Shown: positions 34,468 through 47,256, numbered from the stretch's first letter. The stretch: DNA of 64,000 nt from Xanthostigma xanthostigma (GCA_963575645.1 OY754464.1:45870192-45934191), one strand, 5' to 3'. The notes: generated by a model from the sequence alone, not told the origin. A program made the numbers and translations.

Positions 34468-35156
34468 ATTATGTAGTTGATCGATTAAATGTCTATCTAC
34501 ACCTGAACGAAAAATATATGTGCTATTTTTACTATATTATGACTTCTTAACAGAAATATTTCATATTTTGTAAAAAGCTTATTTTTTTACTTTCCCAACG
34601 AAGTCAATTAAAGGCCTATTGCGTATTGCAAAAGTAAAAACATAAATGTTTCTAGATTTAGGCTCTAGGGTATGCTATATGTTTACGAAACTTCTCATCT
34701 CTGTAATTTTTACAACGCGTCGTTTTCATCACCTGTCATAGATACATAATAGGCTTGTGCCCTGTGCAAAAAATTCAGATTTTAATTCTTGGTAAATTTC
34801 CACATTTTCATGTCCCCTGAACCCAAAAAAAATGGTTCTTAAAAAATAAGTGTCGTCTATAGGTCGCAGCTAGAGCCCCAATCACCGGATCAAATTTTGC
34901 AGGCATTTAGAAATGTCAAAACAAACTCACAGAAACGATCCTAGCTCAAACGTGTGAGAAGTACCGTCCTAAAAATCAGTAAAAACAATTTTAAATTATC
35001 TAAATACGGGAAAATTAGATCAATTTGGGTTGGGTCTGAGACGGGCCGTTTATTTTTAAACTGAACAACAAACTGTTATTTTTAATATTTATCGAAACGT
35101 TTTTTTCATCAAAATATTATTCATTATTAATGTCCACATACTTATATATAATATAT
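34468..35156. other. non-coding DNA
   Basis: No recognised feature. A phrase near 34860-34900 ('CACCGGATCAAATTTTGCAG') is repeat-like but unassigned. Confidence 0.35.
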
Positions 35157-35965
35157 AATACTGCCGTCCTAACCTAATAAGCTGTAGGTACCTACAGTTA
35201 TACAGTGCTCTTACTCTTTTTTAATCCTCTATGAAATATAAATATTTATTCACCGTTATTCACTTAGGTCTTCAATTCATAAATTAGATTTTAATTTTAA
35301 GTGTAACTTGCGCGTATATAAGTACACGCACCCACTTTTTTTATTTTTTTTCAGGCAAATCTGGCAACCCTGATAACAGTTTGTAGATATAGCAAATACG
35401 CTTTCTATTAGAAGGCAAACCTATACACACGAACTAATTAGTGTTCTATAATTTGTGGGCATAAAAATACGTTCCCAGTAATTCATTGACAAATGTGAAA
35501 CTTTATTCATTTTCAAACGACGTAACATAATATAGAGAAGTATATGTAAAAGAGAAAAAGAACACAAGAGTGAAATTGTCGTTTCTCTACATGTAGACAG
35601 ACATTTTCGTCTGGTTCTTGAGTGGTTTCCTTTTCTGTCGGTTACGATATCTCGGGCAATTCGATCGATATTCTTGCAGTACATCATATAAAGCTCGAAG
35701 CGCGCAAGTTATGATTTAATTGTTTATGTGTGCAGGTACCTTTGTTTCTTGAGTTTTGATTGATGAGTTTTGCATGTATTTATTTACATCTAATTCGTCT
35801 TAAAAATGAATATTGTGTTATAGATTAGAAAAAATGTTTTATGCACTTTGCGGTATGTGCACCTCACTATCAATTCAGAAGTCATAAGAATTTAAATGTA
35901 GGTACATTTTCTCAAAATTAACAATTTTGAGACACTATACTTTTTAGGTTAGGACGACAGAATAT
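35157..35965. mobile_element. about 0.8-kb element with 'CTGYCGTCCTAACCTAA' ends
   Basis: Left end ATACTGCCGTCCTAACCTAA TAAG; right end, complemented, ATTCTGTCGTCCTAACCTAA AAAG (22 of 24 alike). Both flanks are TATAAT-rich, so the duplication cannot be fixed. An 88-codon minus frame (35421-35687; MMYCKNIDRIARDIVTDRKG...) lies inside, with no family I recognise. Confidence 0.6.
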
Positions 35966-36559
35966 AATTGGCGCTGTTCCAATAAGTGTCCGAGTCTCGT
36001 CTCTCATCTGTTGAGATCATTTATCTCAGGCTGTTCTATTGTAACTTACTATAATTATTATAGTTTTCAAAATAACAATTAGTATAATTTAATGTCTGAG
36101 TCGTATTAATTAGCTGATTTCACATGGCATTTGCTCTTTGAATTTATGTGTTTTAAATAATCGTCGACACTAGAGCATATTTTATATAACTAAACGATGA
36201 TTTACTTTCATTGACTACAACTTGATCTTCGCGATTTCTCTATAATTTGTTGAAATTAATAATAATGCCCTCATTTTCCGGATTATCCAAGATTTTCAAG
36301 TATTTTGTTTAATACTTAGACGGGCGAGCGTCTAATTTTTTTTTCGAATTGTAATGGAATGGTTTGAAAATCGATTTTGATAGATCAGGTAATGCGCGAA
36401 TTTGTATCGAACTTCTGGTACACCAAGACTTGTAAAAATTGTTAAACCGATTTTTATGAGATTTCCACGAATAGGCAGAGATAACATTGAGAAAAGTTTT
36501 ATGCTATATAACGAGAGCCTACATGTCTTTCTCGGGCAACGCTAGGAAAACGCAGCTAG
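35966..36559 (+). mobile_element. Helitron-like 3' end, with unassigned upstream sequence
   Basis: Ends 'CTCGGGCAACGCTAGGAAAA' CGCAGCTAG|T at 36559, preceded by 'AAACCGATTTTTATGAGATT', typical of lepidopteran non-autonomous Helitrons. The 5' boundary is not determined, and the part before about 36330 may be unrelated. Confidence 0.45.
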
Positions 36560-37223
36560 TTCTTAAATTAATAACTGTTAATTTCCTGTATATTTATTTA
36601 ATTGCGTATATATTTATAGAAATTCAAATTCTCAGAATATAATTTTAACCTATCAGAATACTAACCCCTCTTTGAATGACAATCTGTCACATGCACGTTT
36701 CACAATTAAGTGACAGTAGCTTGCAAAACTCATCTTCTTTATGACAGTGTCTTAGAAAAAGACAAGTACACAGCAGTGAATTATTTCTTAATAATACCAT
36801 CTTCTTCTTTCGAGCATCTTGCATACACAATTTTCATTATAAAGCCGTCCAAATAAGGACGGAGTTATGTACATACACATAAAATATATTTTTGTAATTC
36901 TTTATCCTTGTTCAATATATTATAAAAGATGTGTTTTGAAAAGAGATGAATAGCGTAGAATTGCGTGAATTTGTATTTGTGTATCCTTTTCAGCGTTGTG
37001 CACGGTAACAAAACGTAACTGTAAAGCCTTTTTGTTCAACGTGATTTAAATATTGTTGATTTAAAGGATCGTAGGCGTCAGACCACCGCCTTTTCCTGTC
37101 TGGGCTTGTGCATCCCCTTTATGCAGAAACTGCATACCCAGGCACCCCTTGTATTTATTATAATATTCATAGTCTACTATACAGGGATGGATTTACAAAA
37201 TATATTATGTTTCAAACTAAACT
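36560..37223. other. non-coding DNA
   Basis: A GC-richer segment at 37070-37150 (GTCAGACCACCGCCTTTTCC...CAGGCACCCC) is unassigned. Confidence 0.35.
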
Positions 37224-37445
37224 AATAAATTAAAAGGTAATCTTGGACTGTAAACGTCTAATTATTATTTTATTTATTTGCCAACGTTTCGACTTTAATT
37301 AAGTCTTTTTCAAGGCCCTTTAACAAATTTTCGAAATTATAATGTTTGTTACAAAGCCTTGAAAAAGACTTAATTAAAGTCGAAACGTTGGCAAATAAAT
37401 AAAATAATTACACGTTTACAGTTCACAATTACCTTTTAATTTATT
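37224..37445. mobile_element. fold-back element, 'CCAACGTTTCGACTTTAATT' arms
   Basis: Left arm 37224-37315 and right arm 37358-37445 are inverted copies with one short indel and few substitutions around a 42-nt spacer. The motif GAAAAAGACTTAATTAAAGT CGAAACGTTGG is a recurrent lepidopteran repeat. Confidence 0.82.
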
Positions 37446-37979
37446 AATAAGAATATTATAGATACTGTTCCTGTAACATTTGCCCTCGACTGCATTAATA
37501 AGGCGACTTTTCACTCAGATTGTAGGTAAAGACTGCTCTCGGTAAATTTCAAATTGTGGTCGCAAAAGACACTTTACCACGCTTTTTATTAGCTCTGATT
37601 AAGCATTACTGCATTAAGAATCATAAAATTTGGTTTGTTGCGCTAAAACATTTCAAAACACTTTTTTTTTTGTTCTAAAAATTGTATTAAAAAAAGATGA
37701 CATATTTTGTCAGTATTTCTTTACAACACGACACAATATTTCAAATTACGGGAAGTCTTTTGAAATTTTAAGGCTTTTTCTTCCTAAGTGTATGTTAAAA
37801 ATATTGAGAAATTTGATTTGTTCAACAATTTTTTTGAAATTTATTTTTTTCTGTATAGTGTTAAACTTATTTTTATTTACCTTTTATTTACTATAATACC
37901 TTTATTTTAAAGATACTTTTTCAAATACCCTCGACAGGGTCATACCTACTAAATTAATGTTGGGAACCGTTCATTATTT
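37446..37979. other. T-rich non-coding DNA
   Basis: An 88-codon frame at 37630-37896 is Phe/Leu/Ile-rich because of T runs and is not considered a gene. Confidence 0.4.
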
Positions 37980-38265
37980 TCTGTATATATAAAATTCCCG
38001 TGTCACAATTTTGGCCGCGCTAATCTCCGAGACCACTGAACAGATTTTAATGAAATTTTGTAAATGTGTCTTGTTTAATGCAAGATAGGATAGTTTTTAT
38101 TAAATATTTTGAACAAAATAACGATATTTCTCAAAAAACCTGTTTTAGTAACACCTAACGACATCGGATAGAATTTACTCAGTTATTAGTTCAGACACCG
38201 GGCCGTAAACAAAATACATTTTGCAGAATTTTATTTATCGCACCCGTGTGAAACCGGGATGGACC
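37980..38265 (+). mobile_element. Helitron-like element 1 of an abutting pair
   Basis: Starts TCTGTATATATAAAATTCCC GTGTCACAATTTT and ends with the hairpin CACCCGTGTGAAACCGGGAT GGACCGCTA. 5'-TC and a 3' hairpin before CTA are Helitron hallmarks. The body carries 'GAGACCACTGAACAGATTTT', typical of lepidopteran copies. No Rep/helicase. Confidence 0.7.
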
Positions 38266-38694
38266 GCTATAATATTATAAAGAGAAACGATTAGTATTTT
38301 TGTTTGTAATGAATAAACTCAAAAACTACTGGACCGATTTTCAAAAGTCTTTCATTATTAGAATGCTACATTATCACTGAGTAGCATAGGCTATATTGTT
38401 AATCGAGTTAAATTAGGAATCCCTGCGAAAACTCCTATAATGTAACCCAAGGTGTAAAAAATTTACACAAAGAACTACTTACATCACATGCGCTGTGTTG
38501 AAAGTTTGGATGTAGGAGGTAATCTCCGACACTACTCATCCAATATTTAGAATGGACCTTCAGGATAAACATATAGGCGATATATAATCGCGTTAAAATA
38601 AAAGCGTTTTTCGTGGAGAGCAATTACGAAACGTAAATCGACGAGAAAACGATGGCAATCTACAAATTCGGGCGAAGCCGAACCGGGTCGCTAG
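38266..38694 (+). mobile_element. Helitron-like element 2 of an abutting pair
   Basis: Starts near TATAATATTATAAAGAGAAA and ends TTCGGGCGAAGCCGAACCGG GTCGCTAG|T (38694). 'AAAAACTACTGGACCGATTT' near its 5' side is typical of the group. The minus frame inside (38435-38623) has no recognisable product. It begins where element 1 ends. Confidence 0.75.
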
Positions 38695-40239
38695 TATTAT
38701 TATAAGGCTACTTCTGTTATCGTGCGTATTATATACAACACTCGTCATTTTTATTTACAAGTTTTAATTACAAATAAATTACTGTTCATTTTGACTTCTT
38801 AATCAGTAATTTTACAATTCTGCATATCCGATAACAACTATTAGTTTTTGTAACACGAGACGTTAATAATTCATTGTTAGCAAATATCCTTAAATTAACG
38901 CTTTGAAAGTACATACTTTTTTTCGCAAAACGTGTATACCTAGTAGGTAGGTACATAAAACACGGATCATATTACTGAACCACGCCGACAAAATAGATTA
39001 TTTATATAATGCATTATAAGTACTTACGTTTAAATACCATATAATATCATTTGCGTTAAATTACATTTTTGAGATTAACAATTTTTAAACTCCTTAATAC
39101 ACCTCTTAACATTTTTCTTAATTTAAATAAGTTGAAATTGTGATACATGAATCTCTTGAACAAGGATATAACGCTTGTTGTGAAGACAATGAATATTAAA
39201 AATTATTAATCAGATAATTTGGTGATTTTCAGTTTTATAATTTTATATTCCACAAAATTATGATTTTAAGTACAAAAATGAAGAAAATAACGGGACATGG
39301 TACGAGTGGAGTCTATTATCGAGAAACAGACGTTAAGCGCATAATTATTTATTATTTCTACGTAATATTCATTTTTTATAAAGTTTTAAGGGCCAATCTT
39401 ATTCTAGTGATTTTCTGTAAATTTTGGGAACACATTTTAATGCATAAATATGAAAGGGTTAAATTTCGAATTAGAAACGAATTCGAGAATTTTTAGATTT
39501 TATAGGACCCAACATTTTTTCAAACTCTAAATACATCTCTTAAAATGCTGAAATCACGCCCATTTTAAATACGCTTAAAACAGTGGTAAAATCCAATGTG
39601 TGTACTATATTTCGTTTAAATCGACAACATTTTTCGAATGTTATCACGCTTACACACACACAAACATTTACTTTCTTTTTTGTTGAAACTTCTGTCAGTG
39701 CAGTACAAAAGACCCACTATATATTAAAAAATGGAGCCACGTTATTAAAAATTAAACGCGTTGATTCAGTGACTCGACCTCTAGTTCTATGTACAGACAA
39801 ATACATGAAAAAACTAGAGATAGAGATTGCTGTTGAAATGTTGAGAAGAGGCTTCTGTATTCGTTAAAAAAATAAAATCGTAAAAAAATTCTACCGTTAG
39901 ACTACAGCTTTAGAGAGCGCAACGCAGCCTTACTCTATTTATTATATGCATCATGTTAGGGTAGGTCTTGTAGGGAACAGTCAAGGTCAGCTCCCATAGT
40001 AGAAGTCAACTTCGATAAATTTATGTAGGTCCTGAAAAAGAACAACCATAAATCAAATTATTCCGCTGTATTCTGTAATTTTTAAATTACTACTTTGCTA
40101 TACTTACAACACCACCCATGCTTTAAAATTACATTCTATTAAAACGTTTCAGTTCAATTTAAGGGAAAATCATCTTACTAATACTAGTCTAGAATGTAGA
40201 CTCTAGTTAGTAGTTGTGCAGTTGTTGATAATAATTTAT
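38695..40239. other. non-coding DNA
   Basis: Open frames at 39260-39496 and 39583-39867 (the latter MVKSNVCTIFRLNRQHFSNV...) have no family I recognise and no splice context. No repeat ends were found. Confidence 0.4.
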
Positions 40240-40375
40240 TTGCGCAGTAATACAGCGCTGCAAAGATTTGCTTAGTTTACGTATCCACGGTTTGGCAAAT
40301 ATAGTTTTTTTTTTGCGCACTAATACAGCCCTTCAGATATTTGTGTGGTTTAGGAAATACAGAAAAATCTTTGTT
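40240..40375 (+). repeat. local degenerate tandem duplication
   Basis: 'TTTGCGCAGTAATACAGCGC TGCAAAGATTTG' (40239) recurs as 'TTTGCGCACTAATACAGCCC TTCAGATATTTG' (40311), about 72 bp apart. Confidence 0.55.
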
Positions 40376-40414
40376 GTAGATTAGAGATAGATGGTTGTTC
40401 AGCAAACCTGACAA

Positions 40415-40790
40415 GTACCTGATGATTGAAGAGGGAGAGAGAGAAAAATTGTATATTATAGACGCACGATAACAGATCATTAGCGTCTATTATGGTAATT
40501 GGCGGCTTTAAGTGCATGAAAAATAAGCTTAAAAGTACGAACATTATCGATTTTTCTACCTTTCATTCGTCCACCAACATACACCCGTTGACCCGGTACC
40601 TACACCATAATAATCTGGAAATGGAATATGTTGATGTTTTTTTTTTTATTTTAACCGTCAAACGTCATACTGCAAAAACCAGTTTTAACACTACACCTGG
40701 GATCAGTAAAGATGCTAATGGCCTTAGTTGTCGAGCATCTATAATCTGCAATTTCTCTCCAATAGTCCCCGCACTTCAACCGTTTGTTAT
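40415..40790. mobile_element. TIR element, 'TTATAGAYGCNCGA' ends
   Basis: The left end TGTATATTATAGACGCACGA TAACAGATCATTAGCGTCT and the right end, complemented (TTGCAGATTATAGATGCTCG ACAACTAAGGCCATTAGCATC), are clear inverted copies; 'GAGAGAAA' blocks extend both outward. Internal open frame 40492-40815 has no recognisable motif. A related right end is at 28464-28500. Confidence 0.65.
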
Positions 40791-41457
40791 ATTGTATTTA
40801 ACTTTTTTCTCTTAGAAAACGTTATAGATTAAAAAATTAATCTAAAACCGTTTTTTGCCTTAAGTTTTTTTCTTTTGACTGATTGAACATTATTATTTTT
40901 TTTTTTTAATTTTAATATAACACGCTCAGCAGCTAAGGCTATTCCTATTGAGAACATTATTAAAAACTAGAATATGTGTTTTAAAAAGTTGCTGTGATCA
41001 GAATAGTGTTGATTTTGTTATTCAAATAAAATTAATTTCTTCTATTTGTTTTTAAATAATTTAATTACCATTGAATTAACTAACAGCTGCATTGAAAGGA
41101 CTTTTTTATTGCAATATAAAAAAAACATTTGCATGGTCTGTTTTATATTAACAAATGCAACTGGATATTTGATCCGTATGTTTATACAACCCTTATGCAA
41201 AGGGGCTGTATCGAGCCCTTGACCTTTGTTATACTACAGAGGTGACCAAAAAAAGGTTCTATTACGTATTTAGAAAAAAACTCATATTCATTTTAAAATT
41301 AAATTAAACGTTTTATTTATATACCTATATATGTTACACTTTAAAAATGCAATTTTATGACAAAAATTGTTATAAAATAAATTTTTTAAGTAACGTAAAA
41401 CATAGTGTTTTTTTTAATTTTTAAATCTGTGTAACAATAATTTGCATCTATTATATA
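40791..41457. other. AT-rich non-coding DNA
   Basis: No feature recognised. Confidence 0.4.
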
Positions 41458-42800
41458 CTAGCTGTACCCGCGGCTTGGCTCTCCTGCATTTCGAACTACT
41501 GAGTTATTTTTGACATAACTAAGGAACGTAATTTCCAAGCTGATAGCTATGGAGAGATACGTAAGAATGTTTGGTGTTTTCGTTGATCTTCAATGCTTAT
41601 TTGATGTGCCGCTCGACTAAATATTAGCACAATTAGCTCCAGTCAACTTCCATTACATTTGGTTCTTTGATGTAGGAATGAATTTTTGAAAATATTTTTG
41701 CATATCTTCTGATTAAATGAGCCGATTACGATGAAATAAAAAATAATTGTTACTTCAGGTTGAGTCCTGTGTTTTTCCTTAAAAACTCCATCCGAATTGG
41801 GTTAAATGTTTTTATGTATACGGACAAACTCAAAAACAACAAATTATATATAGTTTTAAAAATCATCTTCCTTCAGACATAAATGAATCAATTTCTTATC
41901 CTCCTTTTGAGAACCACATCGTCGTTATACCTACTTTAATAATAATTATATTATGTGCTTCATTTTTCTGTGACTACGATGTATTTTGTAGATAGACTAC
42001 TTGAAGTGATTTTTTTTCGTTATCTAATGCACTTCACTAACATTATAGCCATTGCTATCTTTATTCGAGCCAATAGAGTACGTCCTTAAACATTTATACC
42101 GATTTCATTTTCGCTCGAATTTTATCTATGGTTTAGTATTAGTTGTTCCACTACTTTATGTCAGCGAATATATCAATGCCAAATGTCAATGTATAAGGAG
42201 ATCCAGGTCTGTAATTATTATATAAATATTTTAATACATAAATAAAAAAAATATGTATGCTGTCTGTCTGATTGTACCAGCTCGGCTGAACCGATTTTTA
42301 TTAAACTTGACACACTATTGGAACCAGGGATGTTACAAATGTTGGTTGTACTGAGGTGTGTAGATTTGAATGTGGATTTTTTGACAACCACATCTGCAAA
42401 TGCGGATTCGAATGTGGAAAGAAAAAGAAAAATTGTAATATTTTTAACAAAGATAAATATTTCATTTTCGTGAAACTATGTAAAAGAGATTGTAATTTAT
42501 TATTATTTTTATTAACGGCGTTGAAAAATAATAATATTGAATAATAATAATAATAATAATATTGAATCCTTTTCAAAATTTAGGCGATATCGCAAAGGTT
42601 AATAGACTAATCCTTATTAACTAATGTCTTGATTTGCACCATATCTGCATCTGCAAAAGCCTCGCAACAACTGTTGCGGATGCTAATTCACCGCGGTTAC
42701 AGACATTTGTCACATCCCTAATTGGAACAAAAATTAAGTATAGACTATAGGATACTTTTTTTCGGATACGATCAAATTGGGATTAGGTTTCGGTCAAAAC
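41458..42800 (-). mobile_element. Helitron-like 3' end on the minus strand, with uncertain body
   Basis: Complemented, the left edge is GCCAAGCCGCGGGTACAGCTAG|T, a Helitron-like 3' end. The repeat-like text at 42240-42316 ('GTCTGTCTGATTGTACCAGC TCGGCTGAACCGATTTTTAT') that hosts the hAT element may be part of this or another copy. Boundaries to the right are guessed. Confidence 0.4.
42325..42720. mobile_element. hAT-type element (396 bp) with perfect 8-bp duplication
   Basis: Ends CAGGGATGTTACAAATG and, complemented, TAGGGATGTGACAAATG, flanked on both sides by ATTGGAAC (42317-42324 and 42721-42728). It contains (TAA)n near 42541-42562 and no transposase. Removing it joins 'CACACTATTGGAAC' to 'AAAAATTAAGTATAG' as a continuous repeat. 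Confidence 0.93.
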
Positions 42801-43345
42801 CGAAAGTAACACGAGAAAAATTATCGAAAAAGTCTGTAAATTGTAATTTTCAAAGCAAATGTTGATACTGATAAGTTTAAAAAGAAATGAAAAATAAGGT
42901 GAGGTCGGTTTGGTATGTTAATAAAAACAGTTAACAGTTAGAGCACAACGCGAAAAAATTTAATGCTTTAGAGAGGGTATTGTCGCATCGCATCGTGCTA
43001 CGCGAGAAACGAATTTAGGATAAAAATGTCGCGTCCTGTGGCAATGTGAGACTTGGGCTTTAGAAAGAAATAATTTAAACAATTCAATTTCTGTCGCTTT
43101 AGTATGAAGATATCATTAGCAGAGAATGGCATTTGGCATGTTTTTATATTGACTGCCATACAGTAGTGGAACACACAGTCACAATGTACCTGCTGTTAAT
43201 ATTGTAAGGGTGGTATTCAAAATAAGACTTGCGTTTGCAGTCAATAAGGCATGGATTTGTTTGTCTTTTTATACAAAATTTTGAAAAGATACACACTTCT
43301 GAGAATCAATGCTTTCTCTAGTTGTGTGTGTCACTATTATATCTA

Positions 43346-43440
43346 TAGCAGGCATGGACAACCTTCAAACTTGAGAGCTGGATCCGTCCCACATCAAAGC
43401 CATTTTATCCGAATCAAGAAAATAAATAAAGGTTTTGAAC
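43346..43440 (+). mobile_element. hAT-like 5' end fragment
   Basis: 'CAGGCATGGACAACCTTCAA' followed by ACTTGAGAGCTGGATC resembles the 5' termini of hAT elements of the CAGGCATGGGCAA type. No matching 3' end was found nearby. An open frame (43251-43484) overlaps it by chance. Confidence 0.5.
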
Positions 43441-44261
43441 ATACAGAATACTTTGTTATGTATTTCAGAATATTTAGAAATTAAGAATTATTTTTAATAG
43501 AAAATGTTATTATAATTAATTCATTTTTCTACAAATTAAGTTGTAAACATTTACAGTTTAAAATTATACAGATTATAAAGTCTATTAAAAATTATTTGAA
43601 CCCGTGTATTCATTAAACACAACAATTTAATACCAACCGTGAGATTCAATAACAAAATTCACACGGAAGAAGTATAAGTACTACCGGAAAGCTGTAGCTA
43701 ACATTCATAAGATGATCTGTGAACCGAAAGAAAAACACTACCGAAATGAAACTTCCTATAACAATAATAAACGCTTTGGCTGTTTTTCTATACTATTTGT
43801 TTAAACTCACATTTTTCATTTTTGACAACAGATAATACGTGTTTGAACAATTTACTGTTCACAACCTTAAAACCGTTAGTATAGACTGTTTTTGGTAAAC
43901 AAATTTGACATTTATCGTGATGTTTCATAATAACTGTTTTTTAACAGACTTCAAAAAAGAGAAGATTCTCTTTTCAATTGTATTTTTTTTTCTTTTGTAT
44001 GTCTGTCCCTTGATATCTTCACCGGCTGTGAACAGATTTCGGTGATTCTTTTTTTCATTCGATAAAGTATACCTATCTCAAGGTTGGTCCCATATGAATT
44101 TTAACAATTCGGTTCAGCAACTTTTTATAAAATTAACCTAAATCAAAGAAATATCGCTTAAGTTGTAGTTGTCGACGTGAATGTTATTCTTCGGTTTCAT
44201 TAGACACTAAAAAAGGTCACTAAAAAATTAAAAATAAAAACTTTCAAAATATATTGAACCT
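43441..44261. other. non-coding DNA with a 'GACTTCAAAAAAGAG' repeat fragment
   Basis: 'TTTTTAACAGACTTCAAAAA' at 43936-43955 is the complement of the GAAGTCGGTT class end (compare 25137-25160). Nothing else recognised. Confidence 0.45.
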
Positions 44262-44402
44262 CCTTCAAAAAAGGGTCACTAAAAAGCGTAAAATAACAAA
44301 GTTTTGAGGTTGGCACCAATTTATTACATAGATATATTAAATTGTTGATGACCTTAAAACTTTGTTATTTTACGCATTTAAGCGACCTTTTTTTGGAGGA
44401 GG
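44262..44402. repeat. fold-back repeat, 'GCGTAAAATAACAAAGTTTT' arms
   Basis: Left arm 44262-44315 pairs with 44343-44402; both include CCTCC, GGTC(A/G)CT.AAA and GCGTAAAATAACAAAGTTTT. Related by its 'AAAGGGTCACTAAAAAG' motif to 24650-25160 and to 53160-53200. Confidence 0.7.
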
Positions 44403-47256
44403 TTAAATTTTTTTTATTTTTTATTTTACCCACCCAAATCGTCGAGGTGTCGCTGTAGATGATTCACTTCTAAAAGGTTTCCCTTGCCTGATCTTTTATA
44501 CAAAATGTTATCGGCAAGGTTTTGTTGTGTGTTTAACTTGAACAAGTGGGATAGAATTTGTTAAATGTGCTGCCAGGCGCCACATTTACTTTCGGTATGA
44601 TGAACGCCCCGTGTTATAGATATAGCTACGTATTATTTGTCAGCTACTTGGTTTTTATCGTCCTTGGGACGCCTGTGCGTAATATTGTAGCGAATGTTTT
44701 AATATTGTAGATTTTTATCATTAGAAATATGTCTGCATATTTTAGACCTATACATTCGATTTTGCACTCGATTGAGTCGAGAGACAGATTTTTGATCACG
44801 TGATAATCAAGGAATATAAAGAATTTCGAAGTAATTTAACAGATTTTTTCAAATGGCATAATATAAAAAGCATGTAAACCTCAAGCAGATTATAGGCTCA
44901 CGGGGGAAGTGAAATTTCTGAAGAGTTATGAACTCATTTCATTGATTTCATTGATGCGTTACCAAGGGTTCGCTAAAGAAGTTTAACTTCAAAAATTGCA
45001 ACACGGTTGTGTTTAGTAAGAAATCTTCGGAAATCGAACTTCAACGCCATCGAACAAATTTTCTAATTGTTCCGATTTCTCACAGCATTATTAGGTTCCC
45101 AAGAAACTATTTTCCAAATTTAAATCTTCTAGCTTACCGGAAAATAAAGAAAAAAAATCTAAAAATTGAAAAATAGACACGGCATGTATTTTATATTATT
45201 GAGTATATATGTAAATCCTAGGTGGTCAGAATTGAACTACCACTCGTCGAATGTCCTATTCCATTTCTATAAAGTCGTCAGCATCAGACAATTATATAGT
45301 TTTATTTCTTTGAACAGCCATTTAACTGAAAGGGCAGACAATTTATTGGTTCCTGTTAAGCGATTTGTGTAAACGACATTCTTTAAATGTTTTATTCCTT
45401 TTTAGATAAAGACCAAATATTAAAGTGTATTGATATTTCAAATCATTTGATATCGTAAGGGTTGAACAATGTTTGTTTCCATTCTCTTATATTTAAGTAT
45501 TTATTTTTTTTAAGCCACCAACAGCTAGGCTTGGTACCAATTCTTGTTTTCAGTTTTATTGTTTTTTTTTTTAACAATAAATAAAAAACCTTTGACCAGT
45601 TCTCGGATCTGAACATGGGAAATAGGGAAAAACCATGAACTCCATGCTTTTACCATTCCAGTAATTTATATCAATATTCACTGTTTAAAATATTAAATAG
45701 GTTTAGTCGATTTATTAATTAATTATTGATTGACTAACGAACAAAGACATTTCGTTTTTATGGTGATTTAACACTTTCTAATAATTATGCTAAAATTAGG
45801 GAAATAGTTTTTCGAAAAAAATTTGAGCTTTTTTATGGTTTTCATTTATATTAATTATAAACTACTAAAACTTTATAGAATACTTATTAAGTTATTGCGT
45901 CCATCCTAAAACATTGTAGCGGAAATAAATCATTTTGGTTTGAGGTTTTGACTAATTTCAGTATTGCCGCGAAGTAGATGTCGGTCTTCTTTTAAGTATT
46001 AAGTTATTTCCAAATTCGGGTCAAGGATGTATATAATATTTTTCTGGGGGAATACTCACGAAGAAAGGTGTCAAGCAATATATTAATTCTCCAAGTAATT
46101 TTACAAATTCTTTTTCGAAAAGTATATTTCTAATTTTTATTTTTTAGTTAGGTATTCGTAATATTTTCAGTTTTATTTTTTATTTTTATAGAAGGCTAGA
46201 TATCTACTCCGCGCATAGATTACTTGACTCCGCGGTACTACTGAAATCTGTCAAAAATTTCAAACGAAAATGATTTATTATTCGATATTGCTTTAAATTA
46301 TTGTACCTACTACATATATAATCAGTAAACCCCACCTAATGTTAAGTCTGACCGTGGTAATTTAAGAAAGACGGTGGCATATTTGATAGGATTTTGAACG
46401 TTCTTATAAGTCTTCAAATAGAAACAGAAGATTTCTAATCCGTTTCATTGTAAGTTTTGATATCGTCTTATAAAGGCTGTTAAACACAAAGTTTTGAGTA
46501 GGTAGCTTTTGATATAAAAAGAACTTATCAAATTGAGGCGATTCTCTCGCGGGACTCGATTCACTCGAACCGATACTTCTGTTCTAAGTTCTAACTAAAT
46601 ATGAGGATGTTTTTAAATTGGCACAACTAGTCACCTGAGTTGCAATAAACTAAAGACGAGCTTTGAGTGTCTTCCGTACGTCCGAGCTCTACAGGTAGCA
46701 ACTGTTGACGGATTGACCTGAATTTTTTATTTTTTAGTATACTGTCAATTAGGAACCCTATAAAATGCATTGAAACGCGTTTAGTAGTTTAATTTTTATA
46801 AACAAAAGTTCAAAAATTATTTATTTATTTAACTGGGCATAGGTACACTTTTGACTTCGTTAACGATATTTACATGTGAAACCATAAGTAATGAAAAACG
46901 TATGTCATATTATACAGATATAGGTATTTATTATGTCAAATGTCAGTTTTTTCGGTGTTGGAGTGATTCCGTCGCACAATTTGCTAGAATTGTTTGTGCG
47001 AATCGGCCTGAGTAGTTTTGTTGTATAAATGCGTATTGATATTTTAAGTTCAGTTGATACTCACTTCTTATTGATTAAAGCTCGAGTGTCACAATATTAT
47101 AGCCATTCTAACACCTTATATATGCTGTTTAATATTAAAACGTGTAAGTCTTCTTTGTATAGATATAAGAAAACATCAAGATTTAAAAATTATAAAACTT
47201 GAGACGCTTTTCCAATGTCACAGTTAATTTACAGATAAAAAAAGTATATTTTTATT
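44403..47256. other. 2.8 kb of non-coding DNA
   Basis: At 46880-46985 'TATGTCAAATGTCAGTTTTT ... GGTGTTGGAGTGATTCCGTC' is a degenerate end of the 'ACCATTCCAA' family. The open frame at 45166-45372 has no recognisable product. Nothing else supported. Confidence 0.4.

Noticed and set aside
39583..39867. 94-codon frame as a gene
   Set aside because: The sequence does not match a family I know and there are no exon-like boundaries or GC rise.
42301..42576. 91-codon minus-strand gene with a poly-Tyr run
   Set aside because: The Tyr run is the (TAA)n microsatellite inside the hAT element.
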